Of a DNA stretch of 47,964 nucleotides, positions 26,710 to 36,748 are shown piece by piece; the first letter of the stretch is position 1, and every line of letters begins with the position of its first letter. The DNA is from BMS3ABIN04 sp965554225 (GTDB lineage Bacteria; Bacteroidota; Ignavibacteria; Ignavibacteriales; Melioribacteraceae), in NCBI GenBank assembly GCA_965554225.1, contig CBEVZC010000007.1:1-47964 (forward strand). Direction: 5' to 3'. Position numbers and translations under genes: made by a program. The notes under the pieces were generated by a model that saw nothing but the letters and a program-made list of their open reading frames with translations, was not told the DNA's origin and did no database searches.

Positions 26710-27298
26710 TAATTTTAATTCCTTTTTTAGGGGTGAACGAAAATAATTTTTTAGATAATTTTTGGTTAATATTAATCTTTTTAAATTCAAAGATAATACT
26801 ATTGCCATTAACAGTAACCAGTTCTAAGCGGTTAATCAATTTATCTATTGTAATTCTTAAAACGGCAGATCTAAAATTCAGTTTATTTTGCAACGGGACT
26901 AATTTAATTAAGTTATTTCCTTTGCTTTTGACTGGTGTCACATCTTCAATTTTACATTTTGACGGATAGTCAATAATTATCTTTTTAAGTGAAAAGATAG
27001 AGGGATTATCGGAAGTATAATTTATTACTACCCTTTTTAACTTCTTATTATAATTCCAAACTGTTTTTCCATCGTTTATAATGGACATTATTTTATTATC
27101 AATTCTAAACATATCCGTTTTTTTATAATAAAATTTCCCTTCAAATTTTTTTACACCATCAGAAAATGTAATAATATCAGCACTTAAATCTTTAACAGTA
27201 TCAAATTTTTTTTGAACTTGTTTAACCAGCTCTTGCGGTGTTTGTGCCATAACGGAAGCAACTGATAATAGAAATAATAATAATAAATTTTTGTACAT
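26696..27298 (-). CDS. lolA: LolA-type outer-membrane lipoprotein carrier, 200 aa
   Basis: A periplasmic carrier with an unclosed beta-barrel fold that moves lipoproteins from LolCDE to the outer membrane. The signal peptide ends in VMAQ at about 19. The family pattern is visible in PQELVKQVQKKFDTVKDLSADI (start of mature domain) and FEGKFYYKKTDMFRID, followed by IINDGKTVWNYNKKLKRVVIN. The ATG overlaps the ftsK stop in TAATG, so translation is coupled; the ftsK-lolA order is also seen in E. coli. Its 3' end is overlapped by the flippase-like gene. Confidence 0.85.
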   Translation of the reverse strand: MYKNLLLLFLLSVASVMAQTPQELVKQVQKKFDTVKDLSADIITFSDGVKKFEGKFYYKKTDMFRIDNKIMSIINDGKTVWNYNKKLKRVVINYTSDNPSIFSLKKIIIDYPSKCKIEDVTPVKSKGNNLIKLVPLQNKLNFRSAVLRITIDKLINRLELVTVNGNSIIFEFKKININQKLSKKLFSFTPKKGIKIIDLR

Positions 27299-29775
27299 TA
27301 CAAAGACCTTAAAATAGTTTCTAACTGCTCCTCGTTTTCTACCAAGACTTCCCGTGCTTTGCTTCCTTCGGAACCGCCGACAATGCCTGCTTCTTCTAAT
27401 TGATCAACTATTCTGGCCGCTCTGGAATATCCTAATTTTAATCGACGCTGGAGTAGAGAAACGGAACCTTGCTGGTGCCTCACAATAACTCTTGCCGCAT
27501 CTTCAAACATCGGATCATACTCAAGTAAACTTCCCCCGGCCGATTGTTTCTTTTCAACCAATGAAGGCAATAAATATCGTTTTGAAAATCCTTTTTGAAC
27601 ATAAATAAAGTTTGTTACCTTCTCTACTTCATCGGTAGAAATAAAAGCATTCTGCATTCTAATTGGTTTGGGAAGTCCGCCGGGTAAAAACAGCATATCG
27701 CCTCTACCAAGTAATTGTTCCGCTCCGTTCATGTCGAGTATGGTCCTTGAATCAATTTTTGTAGCTACTTGGTAGGCAATTCTAGCAGGAAAATTTGCCT
27801 TAATTACACCGGTTATTACATTCACCGACGGTCGCTGCGTAGCAACCACCAAATGAATACCAACAGCGCGTGCCAATTGAGCGAGTCGAGCTATTGGAGC
27901 TTCCACTTCCTTGCCTGAAGTCATCATTAGATCCGCAAGTTCATCAATAATAACCACAATATATGGTAATTTATAATGCTTCATTTTGTCGGTATCGGCA
28001 GGTTTTATTTTAGGATTAGCAACTTTTTTATTATAATCTACAATGTTCCTTACTCCGGCTTTTGCAAGTTTATCGTATCTATGTTCCATTTCAATTTCTA
28101 CGGACTTAAGGATCAATAATGCATTCTGAGGATTTGTTATGATTTCTTCATTTAAGTCGGGTGAAACAGCCAAATAATGTTTATTTAATTTTTTATAAAA
28201 TGATAATTCAATTTTCTTTGGATCCGTTATAACAAATTTAACTTCCGATGGATGCTTGGAATAAATAAGACTATTAATTAACATATTTATTCCCACACTC
28301 TTACCGGAACCTGTAGAACCGGCAATAAGAAGATGCGGCATTATCGCTAAGTCTGTAATATAAACATCTCCGATGATTGTTTTACCGAGTGCAATTGGTA
28401 ATTCTGCTTTAATATCTTTTAATTTTGTGAGAACAGACCTGGCGCTAACTATAGCAGATTCTGCATTCGGTATTTCCACGCCAATTGCACTTTTACCCGG
28501 AATAGGAGCAATAATTCTTATACCGCGTGCCGCCAAAGCTAATGCAATATCGTGCTCAAGACTAACAATTCTACTTATCTTTACACCCGGAGCAGGAACA
28601 ATTTCGTACTGAGTAACAACAGGCCCGGGTGTAACGGAAATATCTTCAATATCTATATCAAAAAGTTTGAGCTTCTCTTTTAATAATTCAGCATTATGCT
28701 TTAACTCATCTTCCGAAATTTGCACACTTTCGTCTTCTCTCATTTCCAGCAAAGAGAGTGGAGGAAATTTATAATGAATATCCTCTTCCCACTGATCCGG
28801 AAGTTTTTCTTCATCTTCCGAAATTTGTTGTTGTAAATCTATTTTGTCGTCTTCTTTACCGAGAGATTTAGATTGACTGACAATAGATTCAGGATCGACT
28901 TGCGAATTATCGGTAACATCCAGCTGATCTTTCCTAACAATCCTAATTGTAGTCTCACTATCTTGATTTTCTTCAATAGCTAAATTATCTTCCGAAGAAT
29001 GCTTGCTGAAAATTTTCTTTTTTTGTTTTTTCTTTCCTAATTTTTTGATGGCCGTTAAATTCGTCTCCGATTTTTTCCGGGCCAAATTACTGCCCGCCGG
29101 AACCGTTTCAGGCTCAGCTAAACCTTCTTTGAAAAACTTTGAAATTGATGCAAAAATTTTGTCGAACGGAATATCAAAAACAAATAAAATTGTAACTAAT
29201 AATAAAGCGATTAAGAAAACAGAACTTCCTAATGTTCCTAAAATTCTTCCTAATCCAATTCCCAAAAATGTTCCGATGTTTCCGGAAAGTTCATGTATTT
29301 CCGTCAGCATACCAGGTTGCGGTGTATTCTGCAACACTCCAAAAAATGTGGCTATAATAAAACCGATAACTAAAAGAAAGTTCGATAAATATGCCGACAC
29401 TTTATAATCGGAATCTTTTAGAACAGCCAAACCCCAAATGAAAATAATAATAGGAAATACAATTGAGAAATAGCCGATAGTAAGATTTATACAAAAATAA
29501 GAAATATAAGCGCCGAAAAGACCAAGCCAATTATGTGTACTTGCAGCCCGGTGAACAAATTCGGAATCGGAAGAAAATATTTTAGACATATCACCGAAGA
29601 AAGAACCTAAATTTGCCTCATCAAACCTGGAATAAGAAAGGATACTTAAAAATACAATTAGCGCAAATGCCATTAAAAGTATTCCTAAAATCTTTTTCTT
29701 TTGTTGTGTAGAAACTAATAATTGCGAATTTGAATTTGCACTTTTCGGTTTAGTATTTTTTTTCTTAACTGCCAT
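27298..29775 (-). CDS. ftsK: FtsK/SpoIIIE DNA translocase, 825 aa
   Basis: A septal DNA pump that moves chromosome termini and activates dimer resolution during division. Four N-terminal membrane helices lie within about residues 30-205. A charged linker follows (about 210-340; KKLGKKKQKKK and acidic runs), then the motor: alpha/beta domains with Walker A AGSTGSGKSVGIN (Lys492), Walker B VVIIDELADLMM and VVATQRPSVNVITG. The C-terminal gamma winged helix (about 755-825) carries GYSRAARIVDQLEEAGIV, which reads KOPS-like DNA sequences in other species. Length is typical of full FtsK with a short linker. It is immediately upstream of lolA. Confidence 0.95.
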   Translation of the reverse strand: MAVKKKNTKPKSANSNSQLLVSTQQKKKILGILLMAFALIVFLSILSYSRFDEANLGSFFGDMSKIFSSDSEFVHRAASTHNWLGLFGAYISYFCINLTIGYFSIVFPIIIFIWGLAVLKDSDYKVSAYLSNFLLVIGFIIATFFGVLQNTPQPGMLTEIHELSGNIGTFLGIGLGRILGTLGSSVFLIALLLVTILFVFDIPFDKIFASISKFFKEGLAEPETVPAGSNLARKKSETNLTAIKKLGKKKQKKKIFSKHSSEDNLAIEENQDSETTIRIVRKDQLDVTDNSQVDPESIVSQSKSLGKEDDKIDLQQQISEDEEKLPDQWEEDIHYKFPPLSLLEMREDESVQISEDELKHNAELLKEKLKLFDIDIEDISVTPGPVVTQYEIVPAPGVKISRIVSLEHDIALALAARGIRIIAPIPGKSAIGVEIPNAESAIVSARSVLTKLKDIKAELPIALGKTIIGDVYITDLAIMPHLLIAGSTGSGKSVGINMLINSLIYSKHPSEVKFVITDPKKIELSFYKKLNKHYLAVSPDLNEEIITNPQNALLILKSVEIEMEHRYDKLAKAGVRNIVDYNKKVANPKIKPADTDKMKHYKLPYIVVIIDELADLMMTSGKEVEAPIARLAQLARAVGIHLVVATQRPSVNVITGVIKANFPARIAYQVATKIDSRTILDMNGAEQLLGRGDMLFLPGGLPKPIRMQNAFISTDEVEKVTNFIYVQKGFSKRYLLPSLVEKKQSAGGSLLEYDPMFEDAARVIVRHQQGSVSLLQRRLKLGYSRAARIVDQLEEAGIVGGSEGSKAREVLVENEEQLETILRSL

Positions 29776-29799
29776 ACATCCTAATTAAAAATCAATAAA

Positions 29800-30525
29800 T
29801 TATATTGCGAGTGATTTAAGAATCCCATTTTTGAAATATGGTATTACGGAACAACTATTAATTCGAGAAGCAAAACTAATATCTTCTTCAAACCCAAGGT
29901 CAATCAGTTCCTTACCGTGACAACTATTTCTTAACATATTTTCAATATCTTTTTTAAATTTATTGTATAATACTTGTGCTGCTTTGGAAGCATCTGAAAA
30001 TTTTAGCGAACTACTTTTTTGCTTCATAAGTGAAATTAAATTCCCGGCGCAGACTGCATCTTCCAGACTAAATTGTTTATTCGCTCCCGCACAAAGAATT
30101 GTAAAATCATCATTTAATCTTACCAGGTTATTAGCAATACTTTCAATATTATTAAAACTACAAATAAATAAATTTTTAGAATACCTCGCTTCCACAATAG
30201 CTTTGGAACCGTTTGATGTATAAAGAATTATTGATTTTCCCTTAACTATTTCTTCCGAATATTCCAAGGGTGAATTACCAAGTAAAAATCCATCAACTTT
30301 TTTTGAGTTTCTTTCACCGCCTAATAAAGTTTGACCGCTAAAAGCGCTGCCGGAAACTTTCATAGCAAATTCAAAACTATCAACAGGAATAATTTCCCGC
30401 GCTTTATTTGTTAAAGCGGCAAGAATTGTTGTTGAAGCTCTTAATACATCTATTACTACTGTTGTTTTCGATGTAAAATAGAGTTCATCAACGCCTACTC
30501 TGGAAAAAATTGTATGTATTTTCAT
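29800..30525 (-). CDS. comB: 2-phosphosulfolactate phosphatase-like (ComB family), 241 aa
   Basis: ComB family proteins hydrolyse 2-phosphosulfolactate in coenzyme M synthesis of archaea. The conserved N-terminal VVIDVLRASTTILAAL (magnesium site), GGERNSKKVDGFLLGNSPLEY and ILYTSNGSKAIVEA are all present. Relatives are common in bacteria that do not make coenzyme M, and no other coenzyme M gene is in the window, so the true substrate here is open. The ATG at 30525 is one base after the gcvT stop, suggesting a shared transcript. Confidence 0.85.
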   Translation of the reverse strand: MKIHTIFSRVGVDELYFTSKTTVVIDVLRASTTILAALTNKAREIIPVDSFEFAMKVSGSAFSGQTLLGGERNSKKVDGFLLGNSPLEYSEEIVKGKSIILYTSNGSKAIVEARYSKNLFICSFNNIESIANNLVRLNDDFTILCAGANKQFSLEDAVCAGNLISLMKQKSSSLKFSDASKAAQVLYNKFKKDIENMLRNSCHGKELIDLGFEEDISFASRINSCSVIPYFKNGILKSLAI

Positions 30526-30526
30526 C

Positions 30527-31609
30527 CTACTTATGGATAAATGGTAATTTAACTATTTCAGCATTATGGTTTTTATTCCTTATCTGAATATCTACAGTTT
30601 CTCCTTCTTTGGCAAATTCCATTGCTACATAACCCAAGGCAATGGGTTTTTCTAAAATGGGACTTACGGTACCACTAGTAATAATTCCAACTTCATTATC
30701 ATTTTTAAAAATTTTATACCCATGACGAGGGAAAGCTTTTTGTGTTAATACCATAGGGACTAACTTTCTCTTAAGTCCTTCTTCTTTAACTTTAAGCAGA
30801 ACATCGCGGGCAATAAAATCACCTTTTTTTAATTTTGTTATCCAGCCCAGGCCGGCTTCCAAAGTATTAGTTGTTTTGTCAATATCATTTCCGTAAAGAC
30901 AATAACCCATTTCCAGTCTTAACGAATCACGAGCACCTAATCCTGCCGGTTGAATGCTAAATTCCTTTCCGGCTTCGAATATTGCATTCCATAATTGAAC
31001 AGCAATTTCCTCGTCACCCTTAAAATAGAGTTCAAACCCAAGTTCTCCGGTATATCCTGTGCGGGAAACAATCATATCAATACCGTTAATTTTTGCATTG
31101 AAGAAATGATAAAATTCAAGATCAATCGGTTTGTCTGAAATTTTCTCAAGTACTTTCCTTGAGTTTGGTCCTTGAACCGCAATAAGAGAATATTCGTCAC
31201 TTTCGTTCGTTAAATTCGCACCAAATTTATTATTTTCTTTGATCCAATTAAAATCTTTTTCTATGTTAGAGGCATTTACAACAAGCATGTATTCGTTTTC
31301 ATTTAACATATAAACAAGTAAATCATCAACAATTCCGCCGTCATTATAGCATATTGCCGAATACTGAGCTTGACCTACAACTAGTTTGGCAGCATTATTT
31401 ACGGTAACATATTGAATCAAATCCAAAGCATGTTCCCCTTTAACTTTAAATTCTCCCATATGTGAAACATCGAATACTCCAACCGAATCTCTAACGGCTT
31501 TATGTTCCGCAATAATTGAAGAATATTGGACAGGCATTAAATATCCCGCAAAGTCAACTATTTTAGCACCTAATTTTTCATGAACATCGAATAATTTTGT
31601 TTTCTTCAT
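30527..31609 (-). CDS. gcvT: Glycine cleavage system T protein (aminomethyltransferase), 360 aa
   Basis: GcvT releases ammonia from the aminomethyl group on the H protein and transfers the one-carbon unit to tetrahydrofolate. It carries VGVFDVSHMGEF, the catalytic Asp in GGIVDDLLVY, RTGYTGELGFELYF and GLGARDSLRLEMGYCLYG, all family marks. Length (about 360) fits. The H, P and L proteins are not nearby, so the cleavage system is scattered in this genome. It is directly followed by the comB-like gene. Confidence 0.95.
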   Translation of the reverse strand: MKKTKLFDVHEKLGAKIVDFAGYLMPVQYSSIIAEHKAVRDSVGVFDVSHMGEFKVKGEHALDLIQYVTVNNAAKLVVGQAQYSAICYNDGGIVDDLLVYMLNENEYMLVVNASNIEKDFNWIKENNKFGANLTNESDEYSLIAVQGPNSRKVLEKISDKPIDLEFYHFFNAKINGIDMIVSRTGYTGELGFELYFKGDEEIAVQLWNAIFEAGKEFSIQPAGLGARDSLRLEMGYCLYGNDIDKTTNTLEAGLGWITKLKKGDFIARDVLLKVKEEGLKRKLVPMVLTQKAFPRHGYKIFKNDNEVGIITSGTVSPILEKPIALGYVAMEFAKEGETVDIQIRNKNHNAEIVKLPFIHK

Positions 31610-31745
31610 AATTTGCTCACTTATAAGTTTTGAAAATATTTAAATTCTATATAAAGAAAAGTACGAAAAATTCAAATTTTTTGAATATAACATTTTCGAA
31701 ATGTTAAAATTAGATAATTACTCAAATACCTAACTTAATTAGAAA

Positions 31746-33302
31746 TTAGTTTAATAACTCACCCGTTTTACTTGCTCTAATCTCGAATATTTGAGGATTC
31801 ATTTTCTCATCTTCTACAAGCTTTATTCTAATAAAATTTTTGAATTGCATTTTTGTTAACAAACTAATTTTGCCGTCTTTAAGTTTTCTTCCCAAAGAAG
31901 GATGAACAGTTAAAATCAAACTTTTAGCTTTGCCTTCGTTTTTATATTTTTTTAGCCATTCTTCAAATTCATGAACTAAATTTGATTTCTTTGTTAGCAA
32001 ACCGGTTCCTCCGCAATATGGACAAGGTTCGTACATTGATTGAACCAAATTGGATCCAATCCGCTGCCGGGTTATTTGCATCAATCCGAAATCGGTCATT
32101 GGGAGCATTGCAATTTTAGCACGATCTTTTTTAAACTCTTTTCTAAGTTCATCATAAACTTTCTTTCTATTTTTATCGTCTTCAAGATCTATAAAGTCAA
32201 CAACAATCAAACCGCCAATATCTCGCAAACGCAGCTGTCTTACAATCTCTCTAGAAGCTTCCAAATCGGTTTTTAAGGAATTTAGTTCCTGTTCTTTTTT
32301 AGCTGCATATCTACCGCTGTTAACATCAATTACGCTCATTGCTTCGGTATGCTCAATAATAATATAACCTCCACTGGGCAAAGGAACTCTTCTACCTAAA
32401 AGTGTTTTAATTTGTTCCTCAATTTTAAATGCATCAAAAATCGGTTGGTCTTCTTTATACAATTGAATTCTATCAATCAATTCGGGTTGAATAAATTCGA
32501 CGTAATCCCTTATTTCTCTATAAATCTTTTTCGAATCAATAAATACTCTGGATACATCCGGTGAAAACAAATCTCTTATAACACTAATTGTAGTGCTTAC
32601 GTCGTTGTAAAGTAAAGCCGGAGGTTTTCTATTTTTTGCTGCTTCTTCCAAAGTATTCCACGTTTTCAATAAAAATTTCAAATCACTCGCAATTGCGTTT
32701 TCTTCTTGTTCTTTTGCATTCGTTCGAATTATCAGACCATAATTCTCAGGTAAAATACTTTTAGCTATTTGTTTAAGTCTCCTTCGTTCTCTATAATCTG
32801 CAATTTTTTTAGAAATTCCAATTTTATTATCAAAAGGTAAAAGCACACAAAACCTGCCCGGTATTGAAATTGCCGTGGAAATTCTAACGCCCTTGTTTTC
32901 AACAGGCTCCTTAATTATTTGCACAAGCATTTCTTGTCCTTTATGCAGCTTTGGGACTTGCCTAATTACTCTGGCTCTACTTCTTTTTTCATTTTCCCCA
33001 TTACTATCTTCTTCGCTATCTTCGTCATCTAAATTTACGTCTTCATCTTCTAAAAGATTTTGCAATGCTTCAAACGTATCCCCGATATCGGAGAAATGTA
33101 AAAAAGCGTCGTGTTTAAGACCTATATTTACAAAAGCGGCGCGAATTCCCGGAAGGACTCTGGCAATTTTACCTAAATAAACATTTCCTACCATCTTCCC
33201 TCTTTCCGGGTTGTCTACAAAAAAATCGGCTAAAACACCATTTTCTGTAATTGCGACACGGTTTTGAAGAGTGGAAGAATTAATTATTATTTCTTTTCTC
33301 AT
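31746..33302 (-). CDS. rng: Ribonuclease G/E, 518 aa
   Basis: RNase G-type single-strand endoribonuclease (rRNA 5' maturation and mRNA decay). The N-terminal S1 domain (about 35-130) contains an acidic insert (DEDVNLDDEDSEED). The catalytic domain has IDVNSGRY and VVDFIDLEDD, the two Asp-containing metal sites. The zinc-link motif CPYCGGTG lies near residue 425. It lacks the long C-terminal degradosome scaffold of E. coli RNase E, matching RNase G length. The upstream 189 bases hold no gene; a weak AAAGAGC/GCTTTTT hairpin at about 33400-33420 could serve dusB. Confidence 0.93.
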   Translation of the reverse strand: MRKEIIINSSTLQNRVAITENGVLADFFVDNPERGKMVGNVYLGKIARVLPGIRAAFVNIGLKHDAFLHFSDIGDTFEALQNLLEDEDVNLDDEDSEEDSNGENEKRSRARVIRQVPKLHKGQEMLVQIIKEPVENKGVRISTAISIPGRFCVLLPFDNKIGISKKIADYRERRRLKQIAKSILPENYGLIIRTNAKEQEENAIASDLKFLLKTWNTLEEAAKNRKPPALLYNDVSTTISVIRDLFSPDVSRVFIDSKKIYREIRDYVEFIQPELIDRIQLYKEDQPIFDAFKIEEQIKTLLGRRVPLPSGGYIIIEHTEAMSVIDVNSGRYAAKKEQELNSLKTDLEASREIVRQLRLRDIGGLIVVDFIDLEDDKNRKKVYDELRKEFKKDRAKIAMLPMTDFGLMQITRQRIGSNLVQSMYEPCPYCGGTGLLTKKSNLVHEFEEWLKKYKNEGKAKSLILTVHPSLGRKLKDGKISLLTKMQFKNFIRIKLVEDEKMNPQIFEIRASKTGELLN

Positions 33303-33491
33303 TATTTCCCTTTTACAGGGTACTAAAAATCAAGAAAAAGCGGTTATTCCGTGAGTTTAAAAAGTTTTGTAATATTTACGAAGCAAAACAAATTTTATAT
33401 TAAAAAAGCTTTGCTCTTTAATTTAATTCATATAATAAAATATAAATTTGGTTGTTCAAATTAAATCCTATAAAAATATAATATTACAATA

Positions 33492-34577
33492 TTAATTAGA
33501 TGTAACGCTAGAAACTTTTTCTAACTTTTCACTCTCTAATAACCAAAAGAGTACCCTGTTATTAAATTTTTGTTGATAAATAGTTAAATCTTCTTCTTGA
33601 TATAATTTTTTTTGAATTTTTTCCGTATGACTATTTAATAGTTTTATTAATTCCTCTTTTGTGTGAATTAGAAATATTTCGTCCAATAAATTTCTAATTC
33701 CAATTGAATTTTTAAAATACCATATAATGTGTTTTTTTGCCTTATCCACACCGCTAATTTCGCCACATTCTCTAATTAAAAGGTTAATATGTTTTAATGC
33801 AACTAATTTTATTCTTTCAATTTCGGGCGGCCCGGGATCATAGCCTTTTTCCATAAGTATATTAAACCGCTCAAATATAAAAGGATTTCCAAGCGTACCT
33901 CTGGCAACCATTACCGAATCGCAACCGGTTTCATCCAGCATCTGTTTTGCATCTTCCGGCGAAAATACAGAACCATTCCCCACAACCGGAATTGATACAT
34001 ACTCTTTTACTTTTCCAATCCATTCCCAGTTTGCCTTTCCTGAAGCGCTATCTTGTTTTGTCTTTGCATGTACAAATATTAATGAAGCGCCGTTATCTTC
34101 CGCTATTTTAGCAACTTCAAGAATATTTATTTTGTTTTTATTTGCACCTAATCTTAATTTAACCGAGACCGGTATTCCTTTGGCAGCTTTGCTCATTGCA
34201 GCTACTAATTTTCCTAAAAGGACAGGATCATCCAGTAGGCACGAACCCATGCCTACCGAGACAACTTTATGAACAGGACAACCGCAGTTCAAATCTATAA
34301 TATCCGGATTTGTAACGGATAATTCGGCTATGGCTTCTTGAACAATTAGCGGATCGTTAGCTAAGAGTTGGATTCCAATTGGTTTCTCGGATCTATGAAA
34401 AGTAGCTCGCCTAAGAGTCTCAAAATTCCCTTTTCTAATTCCATCGGCGCTAACCATTTGAGTAAAAGTTAATCCTGCGCCATGTTCCTTTGCTATTATT
34501 CGGAACGCCGAATCTGTAATTTCAGTCATAGGAGCTAAAATTAACTTATTACCAATATCCAAATTACCAATTTTCAT
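33492..34577 (-). CDS. dusB: tRNA-dihydrouridine synthase (DusB-like), 361 aa
   Basis: An FMN enzyme that reduces uridine to dihydrouridine in the tRNA D-loop. LILAPMTEITDSAFR is the family start. DLNCGCPVHKVVSVGMGSCLL carries the catalytic cysteine. VKLRLGANKNKINILEVAK, VHAKTKQDSASGKANW and VVGNGSVFSPEDAKQML, then VMVARGTLGNPFIFE, follow in order. The C-terminal helical part is about 100 residues. It lies downstream of pnp, separated by an intrinsic terminator, so it probably has its own promoter. DusB rather than DusA/C is favoured by the N-terminal pattern. Confidence 0.93.
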   Translation of the reverse strand: MKIGNLDIGNKLILAPMTEITDSAFRIIAKEHGAGLTFTQMVSADGIRKGNFETLRRATFHRSEKPIGIQLLANDPLIVQEAIAELSVTNPDIIDLNCGCPVHKVVSVGMGSCLLDDPVLLGKLVAAMSKAAKGIPVSVKLRLGANKNKINILEVAKIAEDNGASLIFVHAKTKQDSASGKANWEWIGKVKEYVSIPVVGNGSVFSPEDAKQMLDETGCDSVMVARGTLGNPFIFERFNILMEKGYDPGPPEIERIKLVALKHINLLIRECGEISGVDKAKKHIIWYFKNSIGIRNLLDEIFLIHTKEELIKLLNSHTEKIQKKLYQEEDLTIYQQKFNNRVLFWLLESEKLEKVSSVTSN

Positions 34578-34592
34578 TAATACTCAACCAAT

Positions 34593-34624
34593 ATAAAAAA
34601 TGCCGAATACCAATTCGGCATTTA
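34593..34624 (-). terminator. Intrinsic terminator of pnp operon
   Basis: Minus strand: ATGCCGAAT pairs with ATTCGGCAT around TGGT (34600-34621), then a run of six U. It lies 13 bases after the pnp stop and ends the rimP-to-pnp gene run. Confidence 0.92.
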
Positions 34625-34634
34625 ATTTATTGAA

Positions 34635-36737
34635 TTATTTCTTCTCTGAATCAGATTGATTTTCTTTAAGCAATGCTTTCCTAGAAAGACTATATTTCCC
34701 GTTCTCTTTTTTAATCAGCTTCACTTTAACTTTGTCACCTTCTTTAAGAAAATCAGTCACTTTATTAACGCGTGTATTATCAATCTGAGATATATGCAGC
34801 AATCCCTGCACACCCGGCAAAAACTCAACGAATGCTCCAAAGTCCATTATCTTAACCACTTTGGCATCATAGCTTTTACCAATTTCAGGTTCTGCAGTTA
34901 ATTGTTTAATATAATCTCGTGCAGCATTAACCTTATCAAGATCAGCACCGGAAACATGAACAGTTCCGTCCTCGTCAATTGAAATTACTACACTGTACTC
35001 CTTTTGAATTCCCTGAATAACCTTTCCGCCGGGACCAATAACCGAACCGATTTTATCAGAATTGATTTTAAACGAAAGCTGTTTAGGAGCATATTGAGAT
35101 AACATTTCTCTTGCCGCACCAAGACCCTCATTCATAATTCCAAGGATGTGTATTCTACCGGCATTAGCTTGCTTTAGAGCTTTTTCCATAATTTCGAAAG
35201 AAATACCCTGAATTTTAATATCCATTTGTATTGCCGTTACTCCCTCTTCAGAGCCGGCAACTTTGAAGTCCATGTCACCAAGATGATCTTCGTTTCCGGA
35301 AATATCGGAAAGAATAGCATAATTATCACCCTCTTTGATAAGCCCCATTGCAATACCCGCAATAGCTTTTTTAATAGGAACGCCTCCGTCCATTAAAGCC
35401 AGCGAACCCGCACAAACCGTTGCCATAGAGGAAGAACCGTTAGATTCCATGATATCTGAGTTTAACCGAATTGCATAAGGAAATTCTTTTTCAGGAGGAA
35501 TAATACTTTTTAGCGCTCTTTCAGCTAAATTACCATGACCAATTTCTCTACGACCCGGGCCGAAAAATCTACCTGTTTCTCCTACACTGAATGGAGGAAA
35601 ATTATAATGCAGAATAAATCTTTTCTTATATTCTTCCTGAAGTCCATCTATTATTTGTTCATCGGACTTACTGCCGAGCGTTAAAGTAGTTAAACTCTGA
35701 GTCTCTCCTCTAGTGAACAGCGCAGAACCGTGAGTTCTGGCTAACAAACCGGCTTCAACAGTTATCGGTCTTATTTCCGTAGTCGTTCTGCCATCAAGAC
35801 GTTTGCCGTTTTCAAGAATTTGTTTACGCATGAGTTCTTTTTCCATATCATGCAGTTGAGCTTTTATTTCCTTATCTTCATCGGGATACTTTTCAGCCAA
35901 GGCTTCAAGAACTTTGCTATTTAGCTCTTTGTTTTTCGTCATGCGTTCTTTTTTGCCGAGGATTGTAGAAACTAATTCTGCATATTTATCATATGCCAGT
36001 TTTTTAACATCTTCAACCAGTTCGTTATTAACTTCAACTATCGGGACCTCCATTTTAGGTTTCCCGCATTCATCCCGAAGTTCATTTTGAATTAGAATAA
36101 GCTTTTTAATCTCTTCATGAGCAACTTTAAGAGCTTCTAAAAATACTTCTTCGCCAACTTCTTTGGCTTCGCCTTCAACCATCATAATTGAGTCTTCCGA
36201 GCCAGCAACAATAAGTTCCAAATCACTTTCTTCCATTTGAGACAAAGAAGGGTTAACTATGTACTTATCGTCAACTCTGCATACCCTTACTTCACCAATT
36301 GGTCCGAGGAATGGAATATCCGAAATAGTTAACGCAGCCGAAGCACCGATTGCAGCTAAAACGTCGGCATCGTTTTCACCGTCAAACGAGTAAACCAGTG
36401 CAATAATTTGGGTATCATTCTTATAATTATCCGCAAATAACGGTCTTATTGGTCTGTCAATTAAACGGGAAGTTAAAATTTCTTTTTCCGTCGGTTTCCC
36501 TTCTCTTTTAAAAAATCCACCGGGATATTTTCCGGCAGCAAAAGCTTTTTCTCTATATTCAACAGAAAGCGGGAAAAAGTCTATATCTTCCCTTGGTGAA
36601 TCTGATGCGGTAGCAGCGACAAAAACCATAGTATCGCCACTTCTAACCATAACAGCACCGTTAGCTTGTTTTGCATATCTTCCGTACTCAATTGAAACTA
36701 CTTTTCCATCAATCTCAACTTCTTTTGTGTAAATCAT
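34635..36737 (-). CDS. pnp: Polynucleotide phosphorylase, 700 aa
   Basis: A 3'-to-5' phosphorolytic RNA exonuclease. Two RNase PH domains are present (about 1-230 and 305-540), the second with ARTHGSALFTRGETQ and GRREIGHGNLAERAL. The all-helical linker is between them. The KH domain (SDKIGSVIGPGGKVIQGIQKE) spans about 550-615 and the S1 domain (DAKVVKIMDFGAFVEFLPGVQGLLHISQ) about 620-690. Complete length. It sits 11 bases downstream of rpsO, an order conserved widely, and is closed by the terminator at 34593-34624. Confidence 0.97.
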   Translation of the reverse strand: MIYTKEVEIDGKVVSIEYGRYAKQANGAVMVRSGDTMVFVAATASDSPREDIDFFPLSVEYREKAFAAGKYPGGFFKREGKPTEKEILTSRLIDRPIRPLFADNYKNDTQIIALVYSFDGENDADVLAAIGASAALTISDIPFLGPIGEVRVCRVDDKYIVNPSLSQMEESDLELIVAGSEDSIMMVEGEAKEVGEEVFLEALKVAHEEIKKLILIQNELRDECGKPKMEVPIVEVNNELVEDVKKLAYDKYAELVSTILGKKERMTKNKELNSKVLEALAEKYPDEDKEIKAQLHDMEKELMRKQILENGKRLDGRTTTEIRPITVEAGLLARTHGSALFTRGETQSLTTLTLGSKSDEQIIDGLQEEYKKRFILHYNFPPFSVGETGRFFGPGRREIGHGNLAERALKSIIPPEKEFPYAIRLNSDIMESNGSSSMATVCAGSLALMDGGVPIKKAIAGIAMGLIKEGDNYAILSDISGNEDHLGDMDFKVAGSEEGVTAIQMDIKIQGISFEIMEKALKQANAGRIHILGIMNEGLGAAREMLSQYAPKQLSFKINSDKIGSVIGPGGKVIQGIQKEYSVVISIDEDGTVHVSGADLDKVNAARDYIKQLTAEPEIGKSYDAKVVKIMDFGAFVEFLPGVQGLLHISQIDNTRVNKVTDFLKEGDKVKVKLIKKENGKYSLSRKALLKENQSDSEKK

Positions 36738-36748
36738 TTAAATTCCTT

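Noticed and set aside
26710..26808. N-terminal extension of the flippase-like protein inside lolA
   Set aside because: It would add 33 residues without family similarity and overlap lolA by over 100 bases; the TTG at 26709 gives the expected N-terminus.
33396..33420. Weak AAAGAGC/GCTTTTT hairpin after dusB as a terminator
   Set aside because: Only two G-C pairs and the U-run is part of the stem; not enough to call.
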